A stretch of DNA of 64,000 bases from contig NZ_SPPK01000001.1 of assembly GCF_004569505.1 (NCBI RefSeq), positions 248,001-312,000 of the forward strand. Reading direction: 5' to 3'. This document shows, one piece after another, positions 38,501-47,163 of this stretch; the stretch's first letter is position 1, and each line of letters starts with the position of its first letter. A program made the translations under genes and the position numbers. Source of the stretch: Dysgonomonas mossii (lineage in GTDB: Bacteria; Bacteroidota; Bacteroidia; Bacteroidales; Dysgonomonadaceae). Below the pieces are notes generated by a model. It did not search any database and had not been told where the DNA came from. It saw only the letters and a list, made by a program, of their open reading frames with translations.

Positions 38501-39022
38501 ACCGATTACCAATTGCAGGATGGCTGTATAGCCCTCGATCCGAAAGGTGGTCGTGGCGGAAATCTTTATACAAAAGATGAGTTTGCAAACTTTATATATC
38601 GTTTCGAGTTTCAGCTTACTCCTGCGGCTAACAACGGGGTAGGTATCCGTACACCGATGGGTGTGGATGCTGCGTATGATGGCATGGAAATCCAGATCTT
38701 AGATCATGATAATCCTGTTTATAAAGATATCACACCATTGCAAGTACATGGTTCTGTGTATGGCATAATAGGGGCAAAACGTGCTAAGTTCAAACCGATG
38801 GGCGAATGGAACGAAGAGGAGATAATCGCGAATGGTAATCATATAAAGGTAACGCTCAACGGAGAGGTTATTCTCGATGGAGATATCAAAGAAGCAACCA
38901 AGAACGGAACAGCAGATGGGCATCAGCATCCCGGTTTGTTCAATCCGAAGGGGCATATAGGCTTCTTGGGGCATGGTTCGCCGGTTAAGTTTAGAAATAT
39001 AAGGATTAAAGAACTGAAATAG
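35597..39022 (+). CDS. Exported HEAT-like repeat protein with two DUF1080 domains
   Basis: The product is 1141 residues with a cleavable signal peptide (MKKIYSLLGVFLFCSVMIFA). Residues about 25-720 are Ala-, Leu- and Lys-rich helical repeats of HEAT/ARM type (for example LANEL-like two-helix units around SLQDLALAAEKDNYTMGKSG). Two copies of a DUF1080/3-keto-disaccharide hydrolase-like jelly-roll domain follow: copy 1 at about 733-935 (opening EGFVSIFNGKDLDGWKG) and copy 2 at about 950-1141 (opening EGFKILFDGTNMHQWTG). Both contain the sugar-binding-type signature YLRGVPQVQIWD or MEIQILDHDN. I set the start at MKKIYSL because the longer frame lacks a signal. Role (keto-glycoside cleavage on a repeat scaffold) is inferred from the domain name and the upstream oxidoreductase. 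Confidence 0.88.
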   Translation: MKKIYSLLGVFLFCSVMIFAQYPTNRTAKTIVADVLAQMPAQQTEQYYAQIKDLASTGEEGVLLLVKMMNPLGKGANSQVEFALSGLSHYVSAEGMGDKRQVVSGAYIKALDMVSDREIKAFIIRQLELIGKDEAVAKLATYLADESLCGPAAAALSAINTPSSQKALLNALSASADDKSSESIILALAKLKVTDAENSLRRLLDTNDTDKKKTVLYALSQLGSKASLQDLALAAEKDNYTMGKSGANEAYIALIKRVLTQGDKKEAEKAASDLMKKAEKAGQTQTRSATLQILMEAKPANVLQQLQSALKDGNRNYRYAALTYASNYADSKMYAELIKSLKKTKPDAQLDILNWLGEESESQNKRNEIKPLIIEPAIGFLTAGSADMKKSAANILAKTTDPKAIAALAYLLNDADPKTVAIAKDALSATNGDIASAVVPVIAGANAAGKVAGLQLLAERKSSANIATVLEQINSTSPDVQTAAYTALKDVVSAENLNQLYALLESASSENVPYVQQAIAGALQSYSNEKQYDVIMARMGQVSNDKQYLYYPVLSKTGDEKALSFIVDRFNKESGVAKDAAFQALSDWKDIDAAAELLAICKNRADILYFDRAINRYIQLVANPKLTGENRRLLLTDALEIARTDGQKNSILSQLGNTGSYLALLCAGQYLDSKPLQQAAADAVAKIALGNKNYTGKVVEELLNKVIDVLSNADADYQKQAIRKHLNEMPKEEGFVSIFNGKDLDGWKGIVENPIARAKMKPAVLAKKQQAADKVAAKHWKAENGILVFDGKGGDNLCTVKQYGDFEMYVDWNLDPAGPEADAGIYLRGVPQVQIWDVSRVNVGAQVGSGGLYNNEKNPKDPLTLADNKLGEWNTFYIKMVGDRVTVKLNGVLVVDNVILENYWDRSQPISPIEQIELQAHGSKVYYRNIYVKELERSKPFELSADEKKEGFKILFDGTNMHQWTGNTTDYQLQDGCIALDPKGGRGGNLYTKDEFANFIYRFEFQLTPAANNGVGIRTPMGVDAAYDGMEIQILDHDNPVYKDITPLQVHGSVYGIIGAKRAKFKPMGEWNEEEIIANGNHIKVTLNGEVILDGDIKEATKNGTADGHQHPGLFNPKGHIGFLGHGSPVKFRNIRIKELK

Positions 39023-39041
39023 GCTTTTTAGAAGGATAAAA

Positions 39042-39090
39042 TAAGAGACTGTCTGAGTAGAGTTTTCATCATCTCTCAGGCAGTCTCTTT
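39042..39090 (+). terminator. Terminator after the HEAT-DUF1080 gene
   Basis: A 15-bp stem (39042-39056 with 39074-39088, one G-U pair) is followed by TTTT. It lies 20 bp after the stop. Confidence 0.8.
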
Positions 39091-39156
39091 TGTATTTAAG
39101 TTTTTCCAAATTATCTTATATAAAGGCTTTTAGGTCTGAAAGAAGATAGGGGAGAG

Positions 39157-39260
39157 TGACAGGTCAAAAGAGCTGCTAAAAGTGTCACTTTTGTCACCTT
39201 TTAGGGGTTAAGTGGCTGTAATATAGTGTAATGTGTTTTTATGGAATTGTCACCTTTTGT
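39157..39260 (+). repeat. GTCAC-rich intergenic element, copy 2
   Basis: It has TGACAG at 39157, GTCACTTTTGTCACCTTTT from 39184 and a third GTCACCTTTT at 39249. The 65-bp spacing of the first and third blocks compares with 66 bp in the copy upstream of pyrB. It lies just before the promoter of the FemAB-like gene. Confidence 0.5.
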
Positions 39261-39267
39261 ATCTTGG

Positions 39268-39299
39268 TTGGTTTTACATTTTTATTATGCCTATCTTTG
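39268..39299 (+). promoter_or_regulatory. Promoter of the FemAB-like gene
   Basis: TTG at 39268-39270, a 21-bp spacer and TATCTTTG at 39292-39299. It supports the start at 39319 and rules out the longer frame that would begin inside the promoter. Confidence 0.65.
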
Positions 39300-39318
39300 C
39301 AGCTATTTTGTGAAAATC

Positions 39319-40440
39319 ATGGTAATTGAAGTATTTGAAAAAGAAATAAGAGACATAAACGATACACCGATTGTACAACAAACAGCCTTTTGGTCTGAGG
39401 TGAAGAGTCATCAGGGATTGGGTACCAAAGCTTTCGACTTTAAGGTAAAGAACAGAGATATATACACAAATGTAGGGGGACACTCATATACCAATGCTGA
39501 TGTACTGGTACTACAAAAGCCTTTAAACTCGGAATATAGCATGGCTTATGTGCCTTATGGTCCCGAGATAGAGCCGTCTGAAGAATTTCAGGGGCGTTTT
39601 TTAGAGGAGTTGTCTGAAATAATACGTTCTCATCTGCCTAAGAGTTGTATCGCTATCCGCTACGATCTCAACTGGCAATCGCACTGGTGCGACGAGAGCA
39701 ACTATGATGACCAAGGAGTATGGATTGGGCCTCCCGAAAAAAAATATCAGGAGTTTCAGCTAAACTATGGTACTGTAGAGTGGAATCTGAGGAAGAGCAA
39801 TTCTGATATTTTACCATCTACTACTATATATTTAGATCTGAGTCTGTCGGAAGATGAAATTCTGATGCAAATGAAGCCCAAGACACGTTACAATATACGT
39901 CTGGCCCAGAAAAAAGGTATTCGTGTCAATCGGGTAGGGTTGGATAAGATATCTATCTGGTACGATCTGTATAAAGAGACAGCTTTACGAAACGGACTAT
40001 ATATAAATGATATAGAGTATTTCTCCTCTGTGTTGACTGCAAAAGCAGATGATACTGCATCTCCGGCTCGGGTTGAACTCCTATTGGCAGAACACGAAGG
40101 AGAACCTTTGGCTGCTATATTCCTTGTTATGTCGGGGCATAGAGGGACATACCTATATGGAGCTTCATCTTCTCGCAAGAGAAACTATATGCCGACTTAC
40201 GCACTCCAGTGGGAAGCTATAAAAATAGCGAAGGAATATGGTTGTACCGAGTACGATATGTTTGGCGTTTCGCCGGGACCTGATCATTCGCATCCCATGT
40301 ATGGACTCTATCAGTTCAAGACCGGATTTGGCGGGGAACTATTTCATCATCTGGGTTGTTGGGACTATCTGCTGGATGAAGAAAACTACCGCTATCTTTT
40401 GATCAGCGAGATGAATGCACAAGGCTACTACTTGTCTTGA
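39319..40440 (+). CDS. FemAB-like GNAT-fold transferase
   Basis: The 373-residue protein resembles the FemA/FemB family, which use aminoacyl-tRNA to add amino acids to peptidoglycan precursors or other cell-surface acceptors. Visible family blocks include QMKPKTRYNIRLAQKKGIRV and GTYLYGASSSRKRNYMPTYA, then MFGVSPGPDHSHPMYGLYQF. It begins after a strong promoter, so the longer frame from 39241 is rejected. Whether it builds a peptidoglycan cross-bridge here is unclear, since most Bacteroidetes have a direct link; a different amino acceptor is possible. Confidence 0.85.
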   Translation: MVIEVFEKEIRDINDTPIVQQTAFWSEVKSHQGLGTKAFDFKVKNRDIYTNVGGHSYTNADVLVLQKPLNSEYSMAYVPYGPEIEPSEEFQGRFLEELSEIIRSHLPKSCIAIRYDLNWQSHWCDESNYDDQGVWIGPPEKKYQEFQLNYGTVEWNLRKSNSDILPSTTIYLDLSLSEDEILMQMKPKTRYNIRLAQKKGIRVNRVGLDKISIWYDLYKETALRNGLYINDIEYFSSVLTAKADDTASPARVELLLAEHEGEPLAAIFLVMSGHRGTYLYGASSSRKRNYMPTYALQWEAIKIAKEYGCTEYDMFGVSPGPDHSHPMYGLYQFKTGFGGELFHHLGCWDYLLDEENYRYLLISEMNAQGYYLS

Positions 40441-40569
40441 TATTCTCTAATTATCCTTATTTAAGGGTAAAGATATCTAACATAGATTAGTTTCTTCTCC
40501 TATTGTTTCAGATGTGAGGGGTCTTATTTTGTATCTTTATATTTATTCAAAAAATAAAAAAGGATTATT

Positions 40570-41115
40570 ATGTTTACCATTTTTGAGACTTATCCTTGGT
40601 TGTTGCCTGTGATGATTTTCTTTGGCCGTATATGTGATGTAACGCTAGGTACATTGCGTATAATCTTTGTATCGAAAGGTGAAAAATATAAAGCACCGAT
40701 TGTGGGCTTTTTTGAAGTCTTTATCTGGGTTGTTATTATTTCTCAGATCTTCTCCCAAGCCAATAGTCTGGTCGCTTATGTTGCTTATGCTGCCGGTTAT
40801 GCCGCTGGCAACTATGTCGGTATCTTGGTTGAGAACAGGATTGCCTTTGGGTATCAGCTGCTGCGTGTATACACCAAGAAAGAAGCTTTGGAACTTATAA
40901 AAGTGCTGAACAGCAAGGATATCGGAGCCACCTTTGTAAAAGGAGAAGGAGCTATATCTCAGGTTCATATTGTGGAGATCGTCATAGGACGTAAATCATT
41001 GAATGAAGTTATAGGTATAATATCTGATTTTGATTCGAAAGTTTTCTATTTGGTTGAAGATATCAGGTATAAGAAAGAGGGGATATTTACATTGAAAAAC
41101 TTTGCAAGGAAGTAA
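40570..41115 (+). CDS. DUF2179/DUF5698 membrane protein
   Basis: The 181-residue protein has three N-terminal membrane helices (about 10-27, 42-58 and 63-80), with the family-type motif GRICDVTLGTLRIIFVSKGEK at the start. A soluble DUF2179-type domain follows, with AISQVHIVEIVIGRKSLNEV. Members are called UPF0316. The function is unknown to me. It starts 129 bp after the FemAB-like gene with its own possible RBS (AGGATTATT), and an independent promoter is likely. Confidence 0.85.
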   Translation: MFTIFETYPWLLPVMIFFGRICDVTLGTLRIIFVSKGEKYKAPIVGFFEVFIWVVIISQIFSQANSLVAYVAYAAGYAAGNYVGILVENRIAFGYQLLRVYTKKEALELIKVLNSKDIGATFVKGEGAISQVHIVEIVIGRKSLNEVIGIISDFDSKVFYLVEDIRYKKEGIFTLKNFARK

Positions 41116-41125
41116 TATAAAAAAA

Positions 41126-41149
41126 CCTGCCGATAAGATAATCGACAGG
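41126..41149. terminator. Hairpin between converging genes
   Basis: A stem of nine positions with one C-A mismatch (CCTGCCGAT with ATCGACAGG) lies between stops at 41115 and 41188, with an A run on its left side. It fits the GH92 direction best. Confidence 0.6.
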
Positions 41150-41187
41150 CTTAGTAATGTAGTGAAAACTAAGACTCCATTACAAGT

Positions 41188-43536
41188 CTAATTCTTTATA
41201 TAGCGAAGTGTCTCCTTCGGCTTAGATAACGACGGTGCTACAGATTCATCCGAAGTTCCCCATGATTTGTTCGGGTTGCTACCCAATACAAACTTGATAT
41301 CAGCTCCGTTCTTTATATCGTCGTAAGTAATATATGTCTTGTTATATTCTTTTCCATTGAGGAACATAGCCTGTATATAGACGTTTTGCTTACTGTAATT
41401 CTCGGTGGTCATAGATATCTTCTTTCCATTTGCCAATGTAAGTTCTACAGCCTCCAGTCCCGGAGAACCTATCGCATAGATATTGCTTGACGGACATGTA
41501 GGATAGAATCCCATGCAGTTGAATATGTACCATGCCGACATTTGTCCGCAATCATCATTCCCGCTTAGGGCATCAGGCTTATTACCATAGAACGTATCGA
41601 GTACATAGCGTATCTTTTCCTGTGCCTTCCAAGGTTGTTTGATATAGTTGTAGAGATATATTATCTGGTGACAAGGTTCATTGCCATGCCAGTATGCACC
41701 AATTCGTCCTTGAATGTCATGCGCTCCCGGGATATCATCAGGCAGTTCCATTGTGAACATAGAGTCGAGACGTTGTTCAAAAACATCACTACCCATCTCG
41801 TTTATATATCCTTGTACATCCTGTGGTACATACCATGTATATTGATAGGTAAACCCTTCGGTAATATCTCCCCATCCATGAACAGATCCCGGGCCTGTAT
41901 AGGCTATCGCATCGAATGGTGTTCGCCAGTTGCCATGAGAGTCGCGTCCTCTCATAAACTTGCTTTCCGGATCTATCAGGTTTTGGTAAGATAGAGAACG
42001 ATTGAGGAAATATTTATAGTCTTCTTCCTTTCCTAATTTCTTGGCAGCCATAGCGACGCAATAATCGTCATAAGCATATTCTAATGTCTTCGAAACAGAC
42101 TCACGCTCTTTGTCGAAAGGTACCCAACCCATAGCGGTGTATTCCGGTAAACAATCATAATGTGGGTTCATTGCTGTCGTTTTCATTGCTTCATACGCAC
42201 GCTCGTAGTCAAAGCCCTTGATGTCTTTTACTATAGCATCGGCAATAACCGAAACCCCATGATAGCCTATCATACACCACGTCTCATTCCCATAGAAAGA
42301 CCAGATAGGCAACATGTGCTCTACACTCTGGTCATAATGAGCCAGCATGGAGTTAATCATGTTTGCATTTCTGTCAGGGTTCGTCAGGTTCAAAAGAGGG
42401 TGTTGAGCCCGGTATGTATCCCATAATGAGAACACGGTATAGTTGGTAAACTTGCTATCGGTATTACGGATATTCGAATCGTGCGCCCTGTATTTACCAT
42501 CTATATCTTCATATATGAAAGGATGTAGCGAGGCATGATATACAGAGGTATAGAATGTTTCCAGTTGCTCTTTAGTTCCTTTTACTTTATACTTATTTAG
42601 TTCTTTAGCCCAAAGTATTTCCCCCTTCTTTCTGAGGCTGTCAAAGTTCAGATTGTCGAGTTCTTTCAGATTGGCATAAGCACCTGATGTGCCGGTGGAA
42701 GAGATCGCAACTTTTACTTCTACCTCAGCTCCTTGCGCAGCATCAAAGTCAAGCCATCCCATAATTTTAGTACCATAGGCTACTTTATCGCTACGGAAGC
42801 GTTTTGTATCATAGATTACGGGCTTGCCGTCTTGCATGATTCCTGAGTGTTTGAATGGTTTGGAAAACTGTGCTACAAAATAAACATAGCGTTCGGGTCC
42901 CCATCCATTAACCAGCTTAAATCCGCAGATGGTTGAATCATTTTCTATTCTAAATTGTGACCATGCTGTTTTAAACCATTGTACATGATCCATATCTATC
43001 ATCACAAAAGCACTATCTGTTTTGGGAAATGTGAATTTGAATATTCCGGATCGGATACCGGAAGTCATTTCTGCTTTCACATCATAGTCCAACAGGTCTA
43101 CAGCATAATAATTGGGTGATGCCCATTCCTTATCATGGCTATATCGTGATCGGTATCCTTCGTCGGGGTTCTCGTGTGTGCCCGCAGTATATTTCTTTGT
43201 GCCTGTACCGGGGATAAATAAGAAGTCTCCAAGATCAGGGATTCCTGTACCACTAAGATGTGTAAGGCTGAATCCCATTATTGTCATATGGTTATATTTA
43301 TAGCCCGCTGCAGCATCGTAATAGTCACAATCGGTGTCGGGACTTATTTGTATCCCTCCAAAGGGAATCTGAGCTCCCGGGTATACGTTACCAAATCCGG
43401 ATGTTCCAACAAAAGGATTGACATAGGTATTTAAAGTCATATTTACAGCCATGTCTTCTGTTGGTGTCTTCTGACTACATGATAAGACTGTGAGATGTAT
43501 AATAAGAATGGCAGCGGCCCGAAACAGTTTATTCAT
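41188..43536 (-). CDS. GH92 exo-alpha-mannosidase, lipoprotein
   Basis: GH92 enzymes are calcium-dependent inverting exo-alpha-mannosidases that remove mannose from N-glycans and mannans. The N-terminus after the chosen start (MNKLFRAAA) has lipobox TVLSC. Family signatures are INPFVGTSGFGNVYPGAQIPF-type near the start, TYVNPFVGT at its head, then SLWDTYRAQHPLLNLTNP, WHGNEPCHQIIYLYNY and LSGNDDCGQMSAWYIFNCMG. The last two fit the catalytic acid and base region. The longer frame adds 20 residues without a signal. It is 782 residues, the last gene of the mannose locus, and a paralogue of its neighbour. Confidence 0.93.
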   Translation of the reverse strand: MNKLFRAAAILIIHLTVLSCSQKTPTEDMAVNMTLNTYVNPFVGTSGFGNVYPGAQIPFGGIQISPDTDCDYYDAAAGYKYNHMTIMGFSLTHLSGTGIPDLGDFLFIPGTGTKKYTAGTHENPDEGYRSRYSHDKEWASPNYYAVDLLDYDVKAEMTSGIRSGIFKFTFPKTDSAFVMIDMDHVQWFKTAWSQFRIENDSTICGFKLVNGWGPERYVYFVAQFSKPFKHSGIMQDGKPVIYDTKRFRSDKVAYGTKIMGWLDFDAAQGAEVEVKVAISSTGTSGAYANLKELDNLNFDSLRKKGEILWAKELNKYKVKGTKEQLETFYTSVYHASLHPFIYEDIDGKYRAHDSNIRNTDSKFTNYTVFSLWDTYRAQHPLLNLTNPDRNANMINSMLAHYDQSVEHMLPIWSFYGNETWCMIGYHGVSVIADAIVKDIKGFDYERAYEAMKTTAMNPHYDCLPEYTAMGWVPFDKERESVSKTLEYAYDDYCVAMAAKKLGKEEDYKYFLNRSLSYQNLIDPESKFMRGRDSHGNWRTPFDAIAYTGPGSVHGWGDITEGFTYQYTWYVPQDVQGYINEMGSDVFEQRLDSMFTMELPDDIPGAHDIQGRIGAYWHGNEPCHQIIYLYNYIKQPWKAQEKIRYVLDTFYGNKPDALSGNDDCGQMSAWYIFNCMGFYPTCPSSNIYAIGSPGLEAVELTLANGKKISMTTENYSKQNVYIQAMFLNGKEYNKTYITYDDIKNGADIKFVLGSNPNKSWGTSDESVAPSLSKPKETLRYIKN

Positions 43537-43650
43537 AATCTTCGTAATAAAGTTGAGAGTTTGTTTACTATGGAGTTTGGATATGTATTGTCCCAAACTC
43601 CAGACCTAGCAAACGGAATAAATAGATGACTCTTATCTTAGCGTAACAAG

Positions 43651-45978
43651 TTATTTAGAAAGAGAATATGGCTTTTCGTCTTCATTGAACAGCCTTTTTT
43701 TGTTTGGAGTTGATGACATTTCGAATGTAAGCTCTGCTCCATTTTTGATATCATCATAATTGATATAAGCTTTTGTATACGGTTTGCCGTTTAGCTTTAC
43801 CGATTTTACATAGCGCATTTTATCACTTACTTTATCTGCTTTTATTTCCAGGTATCGTCCTTCTCCTAAGTTTACCTTCATGTAAGGAAAATAAGGAGTT
43901 CCCAGAATATATTGGTTTGTACCCGGACAAACAGGATAGAATCCCATCGCTGAGAATATATACCAAGCTGACATCTGTCCGCAGTCATCATTGCCACAAA
44001 GACCATCGATGCTATTGCGATACATACGATTCATAATTTCCCGTACCCAGTACTGTGTTTTCCAAGGCTGTGAAGTCCAAGCATATAAATATGCTATGTG
44101 GTGACTTGGTTCATTTCCATGTACATAATTACCCATAACGCCTTCGCGGGTAACATCTTCTGTTTCTGCGAAAAACTCATCAGGTAAGTGCATGGTGAAA
44201 AGTGAGTCGAGGCGTTGTATAAACTGTTTGTCGCCACCCATTTCTTTGATAAGCCCTTTTACATCATGCGGAACAAAGAATGAATAGTTCCATGAATTGC
44301 CTTCTATAAAACCTTCTCCATGCGTGCTCAGCAGGTTGTATGATGTTTTCCACTCACCGTTGCTTAAACGAGCACGTACAAAACCTATTTGATGATCGAA
44401 TACGTTTCTGTAATTCAAAGCCCTTTTCTGATAAGCATCTACTACAGATTGGTTACCTATCTTTTTAGCTGTATTGTATATTGTCCAATCATCGTACGAA
44501 TATTCAAGTGTGATGGACGAGCCACTTCCATTTTTGTCAACAGGGACATAGCCTAGCTTTTTGTAATATCCTGTACCATCATAATAATCGAGGTTAGAAC
44601 TGCTTATCATCGCTTCCAGCGCTTTGTCTTTGTCTATGTTCAAACCCTTATCCAAAGCATCTGCTAAAACAGATACAGAGTGATAGCCGATCATGCACCA
44701 GTTTTCGTTGCCCATATGAGACCAAACAGGTAATGCTTTGTGAACGCTTTGTTCGTAGTGAGCGATCATCGATTTTACAATGTCGGTGCTTCGCTCTCTA
44801 TTGATAAGATTGAATAATGGGTGGAGGGCCCTAAAGGTATCCCATACAGAAAAGATAGTATAATTAGTAAAGCCTTTAACCTGATGTATGTTATGGTCTA
44901 TACCTCTATACTGCCCATCCACGTCCATATATACTGAAGGATTGATCATCGTGTGATACAATGATGTGTAGAACATTGTTTTCTTATCAATGTCTCCTGT
45001 TATATCTACTACGTTCAATTCTTTGTTCCATTTTGCTGTTGCTTCTGCGGCTATCTGGTCGAAAGATTTTCCTTTCGTTTCAGCCTCAAGATTTTTTATT
45101 GCTCCTTGCGTACTCACTGCCGACAAAGCTACTTTTATAACAAGAGGAGCCGAAGCATTATTATCGAATTCGAGATGAGTAACAATTTTTCGTCCGGCTA
45201 TTTCAGGAAAATTATTCTGTAAGTCAAACTTTCTCCAGAATCCTGAGTATTTAGGTTTTTCTTTATCTACATATCCATATTTTTTTATTGGCTTAGATAA
45301 AGAGATCGCAAAGTAGGTATAGTTTTCTCTAGCCCAACCATTCGTGATGCGATAGCCTGTAATCAGCGTGTCGTTTTCAACTCTCAGGCTTGCCCAAAGA
45401 ACTTTTCCGTCATAATTATAGATTCCGTGTGTAAGATCCAATAATATTTTCTGAACCTCACCTTCGGGATATGTGTATTTATGTACGCCAACACGCTCTG
45501 TTGCTGTTAACTGTGCTTTTACTTTATAGTCGTCGAGGACAACTTCATAGTATCCGGGACGTGCCTTTTCTGTATCATGCGAATAGCGTGAGCGATAGCC
45601 TGAATCGGGTTTGTCGGCTGTGCCGGGATTAAATTTGAGTGGTCCTGTTACAGGTACGATTAAAATATCTCCTAAGTCGGAATGTCCTGTCCCACTAAGG
45701 TGTGTATGACTAAACCCTACAATGGTTTTGTCGTCGTGCTGATATCCGGCACAATATTTATATGTGTCTTTCTGATATACACCGTTTATACTATGAGGTA
45801 TAGTATCCGTGTCCGGGCTTAACTGTACAATGCCATGAGGAACGCAGGCTCCCGGGAACGTATGTCCCATCTTTACAGTGCCAATCATGGGGTTGACATA
45901 CGATGTCTTCTCTTGTCCGGATACCATACCACACAGAATGTATAAAGAAAAAGTGAGGACAATTTTGTTGAATTGCAT
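43651..45978 (-). CDS. GH92 exo-alpha-mannosidase, secreted
   Basis: Second GH92 of the locus, 775 residues, with a conventional signal peptide ending near VSGQEK rather than a lipobox, so it is probably periplasmic. Signatures are TSYVNPMIGTVKMGHTFPG, FSVWDTFRALHPLFNLIN, VHGNEPSHHIAYLYAW and LCGNDDCGQMSAWYIFSAMG. It differs from the neighbouring paralogue around the HGNEP motif (SHH instead of CHQ), which may mean a different linkage. Its start lies 1 bp from the stop of the metallopeptidase gene, so the genes are tightly coupled. Confidence 0.93.
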   Translation of the reverse strand: MQFNKIVLTFSLYILCGMVSGQEKTSYVNPMIGTVKMGHTFPGACVPHGIVQLSPDTDTIPHSINGVYQKDTYKYCAGYQHDDKTIVGFSHTHLSGTGHSDLGDILIVPVTGPLKFNPGTADKPDSGYRSRYSHDTEKARPGYYEVVLDDYKVKAQLTATERVGVHKYTYPEGEVQKILLDLTHGIYNYDGKVLWASLRVENDTLITGYRITNGWARENYTYFAISLSKPIKKYGYVDKEKPKYSGFWRKFDLQNNFPEIAGRKIVTHLEFDNNASAPLVIKVALSAVSTQGAIKNLEAETKGKSFDQIAAEATAKWNKELNVVDITGDIDKKTMFYTSLYHTMINPSVYMDVDGQYRGIDHNIHQVKGFTNYTIFSVWDTFRALHPLFNLINRERSTDIVKSMIAHYEQSVHKALPVWSHMGNENWCMIGYHSVSVLADALDKGLNIDKDKALEAMISSSNLDYYDGTGYYKKLGYVPVDKNGSGSSITLEYSYDDWTIYNTAKKIGNQSVVDAYQKRALNYRNVFDHQIGFVRARLSNGEWKTSYNLLSTHGEGFIEGNSWNYSFFVPHDVKGLIKEMGGDKQFIQRLDSLFTMHLPDEFFAETEDVTREGVMGNYVHGNEPSHHIAYLYAWTSQPWKTQYWVREIMNRMYRNSIDGLCGNDDCGQMSAWYIFSAMGFYPVCPGTNQYILGTPYFPYMKVNLGEGRYLEIKADKVSDKMRYVKSVKLNGKPYTKAYINYDDIKNGAELTFEMSSTPNKKRLFNEDEKPYSLSK

Positions 45979-45979
45979 A

Positions 45980-47101
45980 TTATTTTTTAGCGTTATTAAT
46001 TAAATATTCCTGATATTCATTCCACATGCCTTCGATGCTCGCTTCGGGACCAAAAATTTTCTTGATAGCGCCATCAAAACTCCATACATCCATATCTCTT
46101 ACTGTAAGGTGAAATTTACGGATTGCATCCGGGTCTTTAGTGGTGAGCCACTGTATAAAAAATCCTGTGGTGCGGTAACCATCCATCCAGTTGCCTCCGG
46201 GTTTGCGTGTACTCATATCAAACAGTCCTGCTTCGGCTCTCACTGCATCGGCGATGCCTTCGATACATGCCCAGAAAGTTTTATTATTGCTATAGTTTCC
46301 AATGCCTTTTGGTTCAAACTGGTAACCATGCGTCAATTCGTGATAAAGAACGCCACGTGTTTCGAAATCTAATTTATGTAATGATTCTTTAGCCGACTTT
46401 TCTATATGCTGTGTACTATACACTATATTTATATTGGGAGAACTGCCTCCTTTAGCCGAAACTCCGTTGTAATCTTTCAGTGTATAGTCTATTTCCTGTA
46501 CATCTACCATTGGATCATTAGCTGTATAATACAATATTTCGGCAACCTTTTGGGTATGGTATTTTACATACTCGTCAGGATTCTGCACTAGCTGATGATA
46601 TATCTTATTACCTTCAGTATCGGGATCGAGAGACTCAAATACTACTTTGGGATATTTAAAGTTTTCCCAACCAGCTTTTAGGTTTTTATTTGATAATACA
46701 ACTTCAGCAATCTTCAGCGTGTCATTGTTGGACGTCTTGGCCTCCAGCATATAATATTTGTATGTTGCAGGCTTTTGTACTACACATAATATCTCCTGAA
46801 AACGTGAGCAGAAAATCTGATCTTTTCTCTCATCTACTATTGTCCATTTTTTTCTATCATTCGATCCTTTTATAGTCCAGTTGGTAGGATCATAAGCAGG
46901 GAGCTCCCCTGTAGAGTATATTTTATAGCTTAACACAGGCGTGGTATATTCTGTATCAAATACAATTTGATTCAGTTGCCTTTTTCCTGTGTAAGATGTT
47001 GTAAGGTCATTATCCAACAGTTCTTTCGGATTCGTTGATAATGATTGGCTTTGACATGTTAAAAAAGGAACAAGTAGAACAGATAATATTAGCTTTTTCA
47101 T
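45980..47101 (-). CDS. Basic-secretory-protein-type metallopeptidase with discoidin-like domain
   Basis: The zinc motif HELTHGYQFEP (HExxH) lies near residue 255 and is followed by CIEGIADAVRAEAG, which supplies the third ligand region of BSP peptidases. The N-terminal 150 residues have an F5/8-type (discoidin-like) pattern (LDNDLTTSYTGKRQLNQIVFD and WTIKGSNDRKKWTIVD), suggesting glycan or surface binding. A signal peptide (ending near TCQSQS) is present; TCQS may be read as a weak lipobox. Length is 373 residues. It lies between SusD and two GH92 genes, so it probably attacks the protein part of a mannosylated substrate. Experimental activity of this family is little known. Confidence 0.85.
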   Translation of the reverse strand: MKKLILSVLLVPFLTCQSQSLSTNPKELLDNDLTTSYTGKRQLNQIVFDTEYTTPVLSYKIYSTGELPAYDPTNWTIKGSNDRKKWTIVDERKDQIFCSRFQEILCVVQKPATYKYYMLEAKTSNNDTLKIAEVVLSNKNLKAGWENFKYPKVVFESLDPDTEGNKIYHQLVQNPDEYVKYHTQKVAEILYYTANDPMVDVQEIDYTLKDYNGVSAKGGSSPNINIVYSTQHIEKSAKESLHKLDFETRGVLYHELTHGYQFEPKGIGNYSNNKTFWACIEGIADAVRAEAGLFDMSTRKPGGNWMDGYRTTGFFIQWLTTKDPDAIRKFHLTVRDMDVWSFDGAIKKIFGPEASIEGMWNEYQEYLINNAKK

Positions 47102-47163
47102 TATATTCTGTCAATTGTTTTGAGAAATAAAGAGATACTTGTTTTCGTAATTTATAGTTAAAC

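Noticed and set aside
39241-39318. Longer start for the FemAB-like protein at 39241
   Set aside because: The extra 26 codons overlap the repeat and a good -33/-7 promoter, so the gene is better started at 39319.
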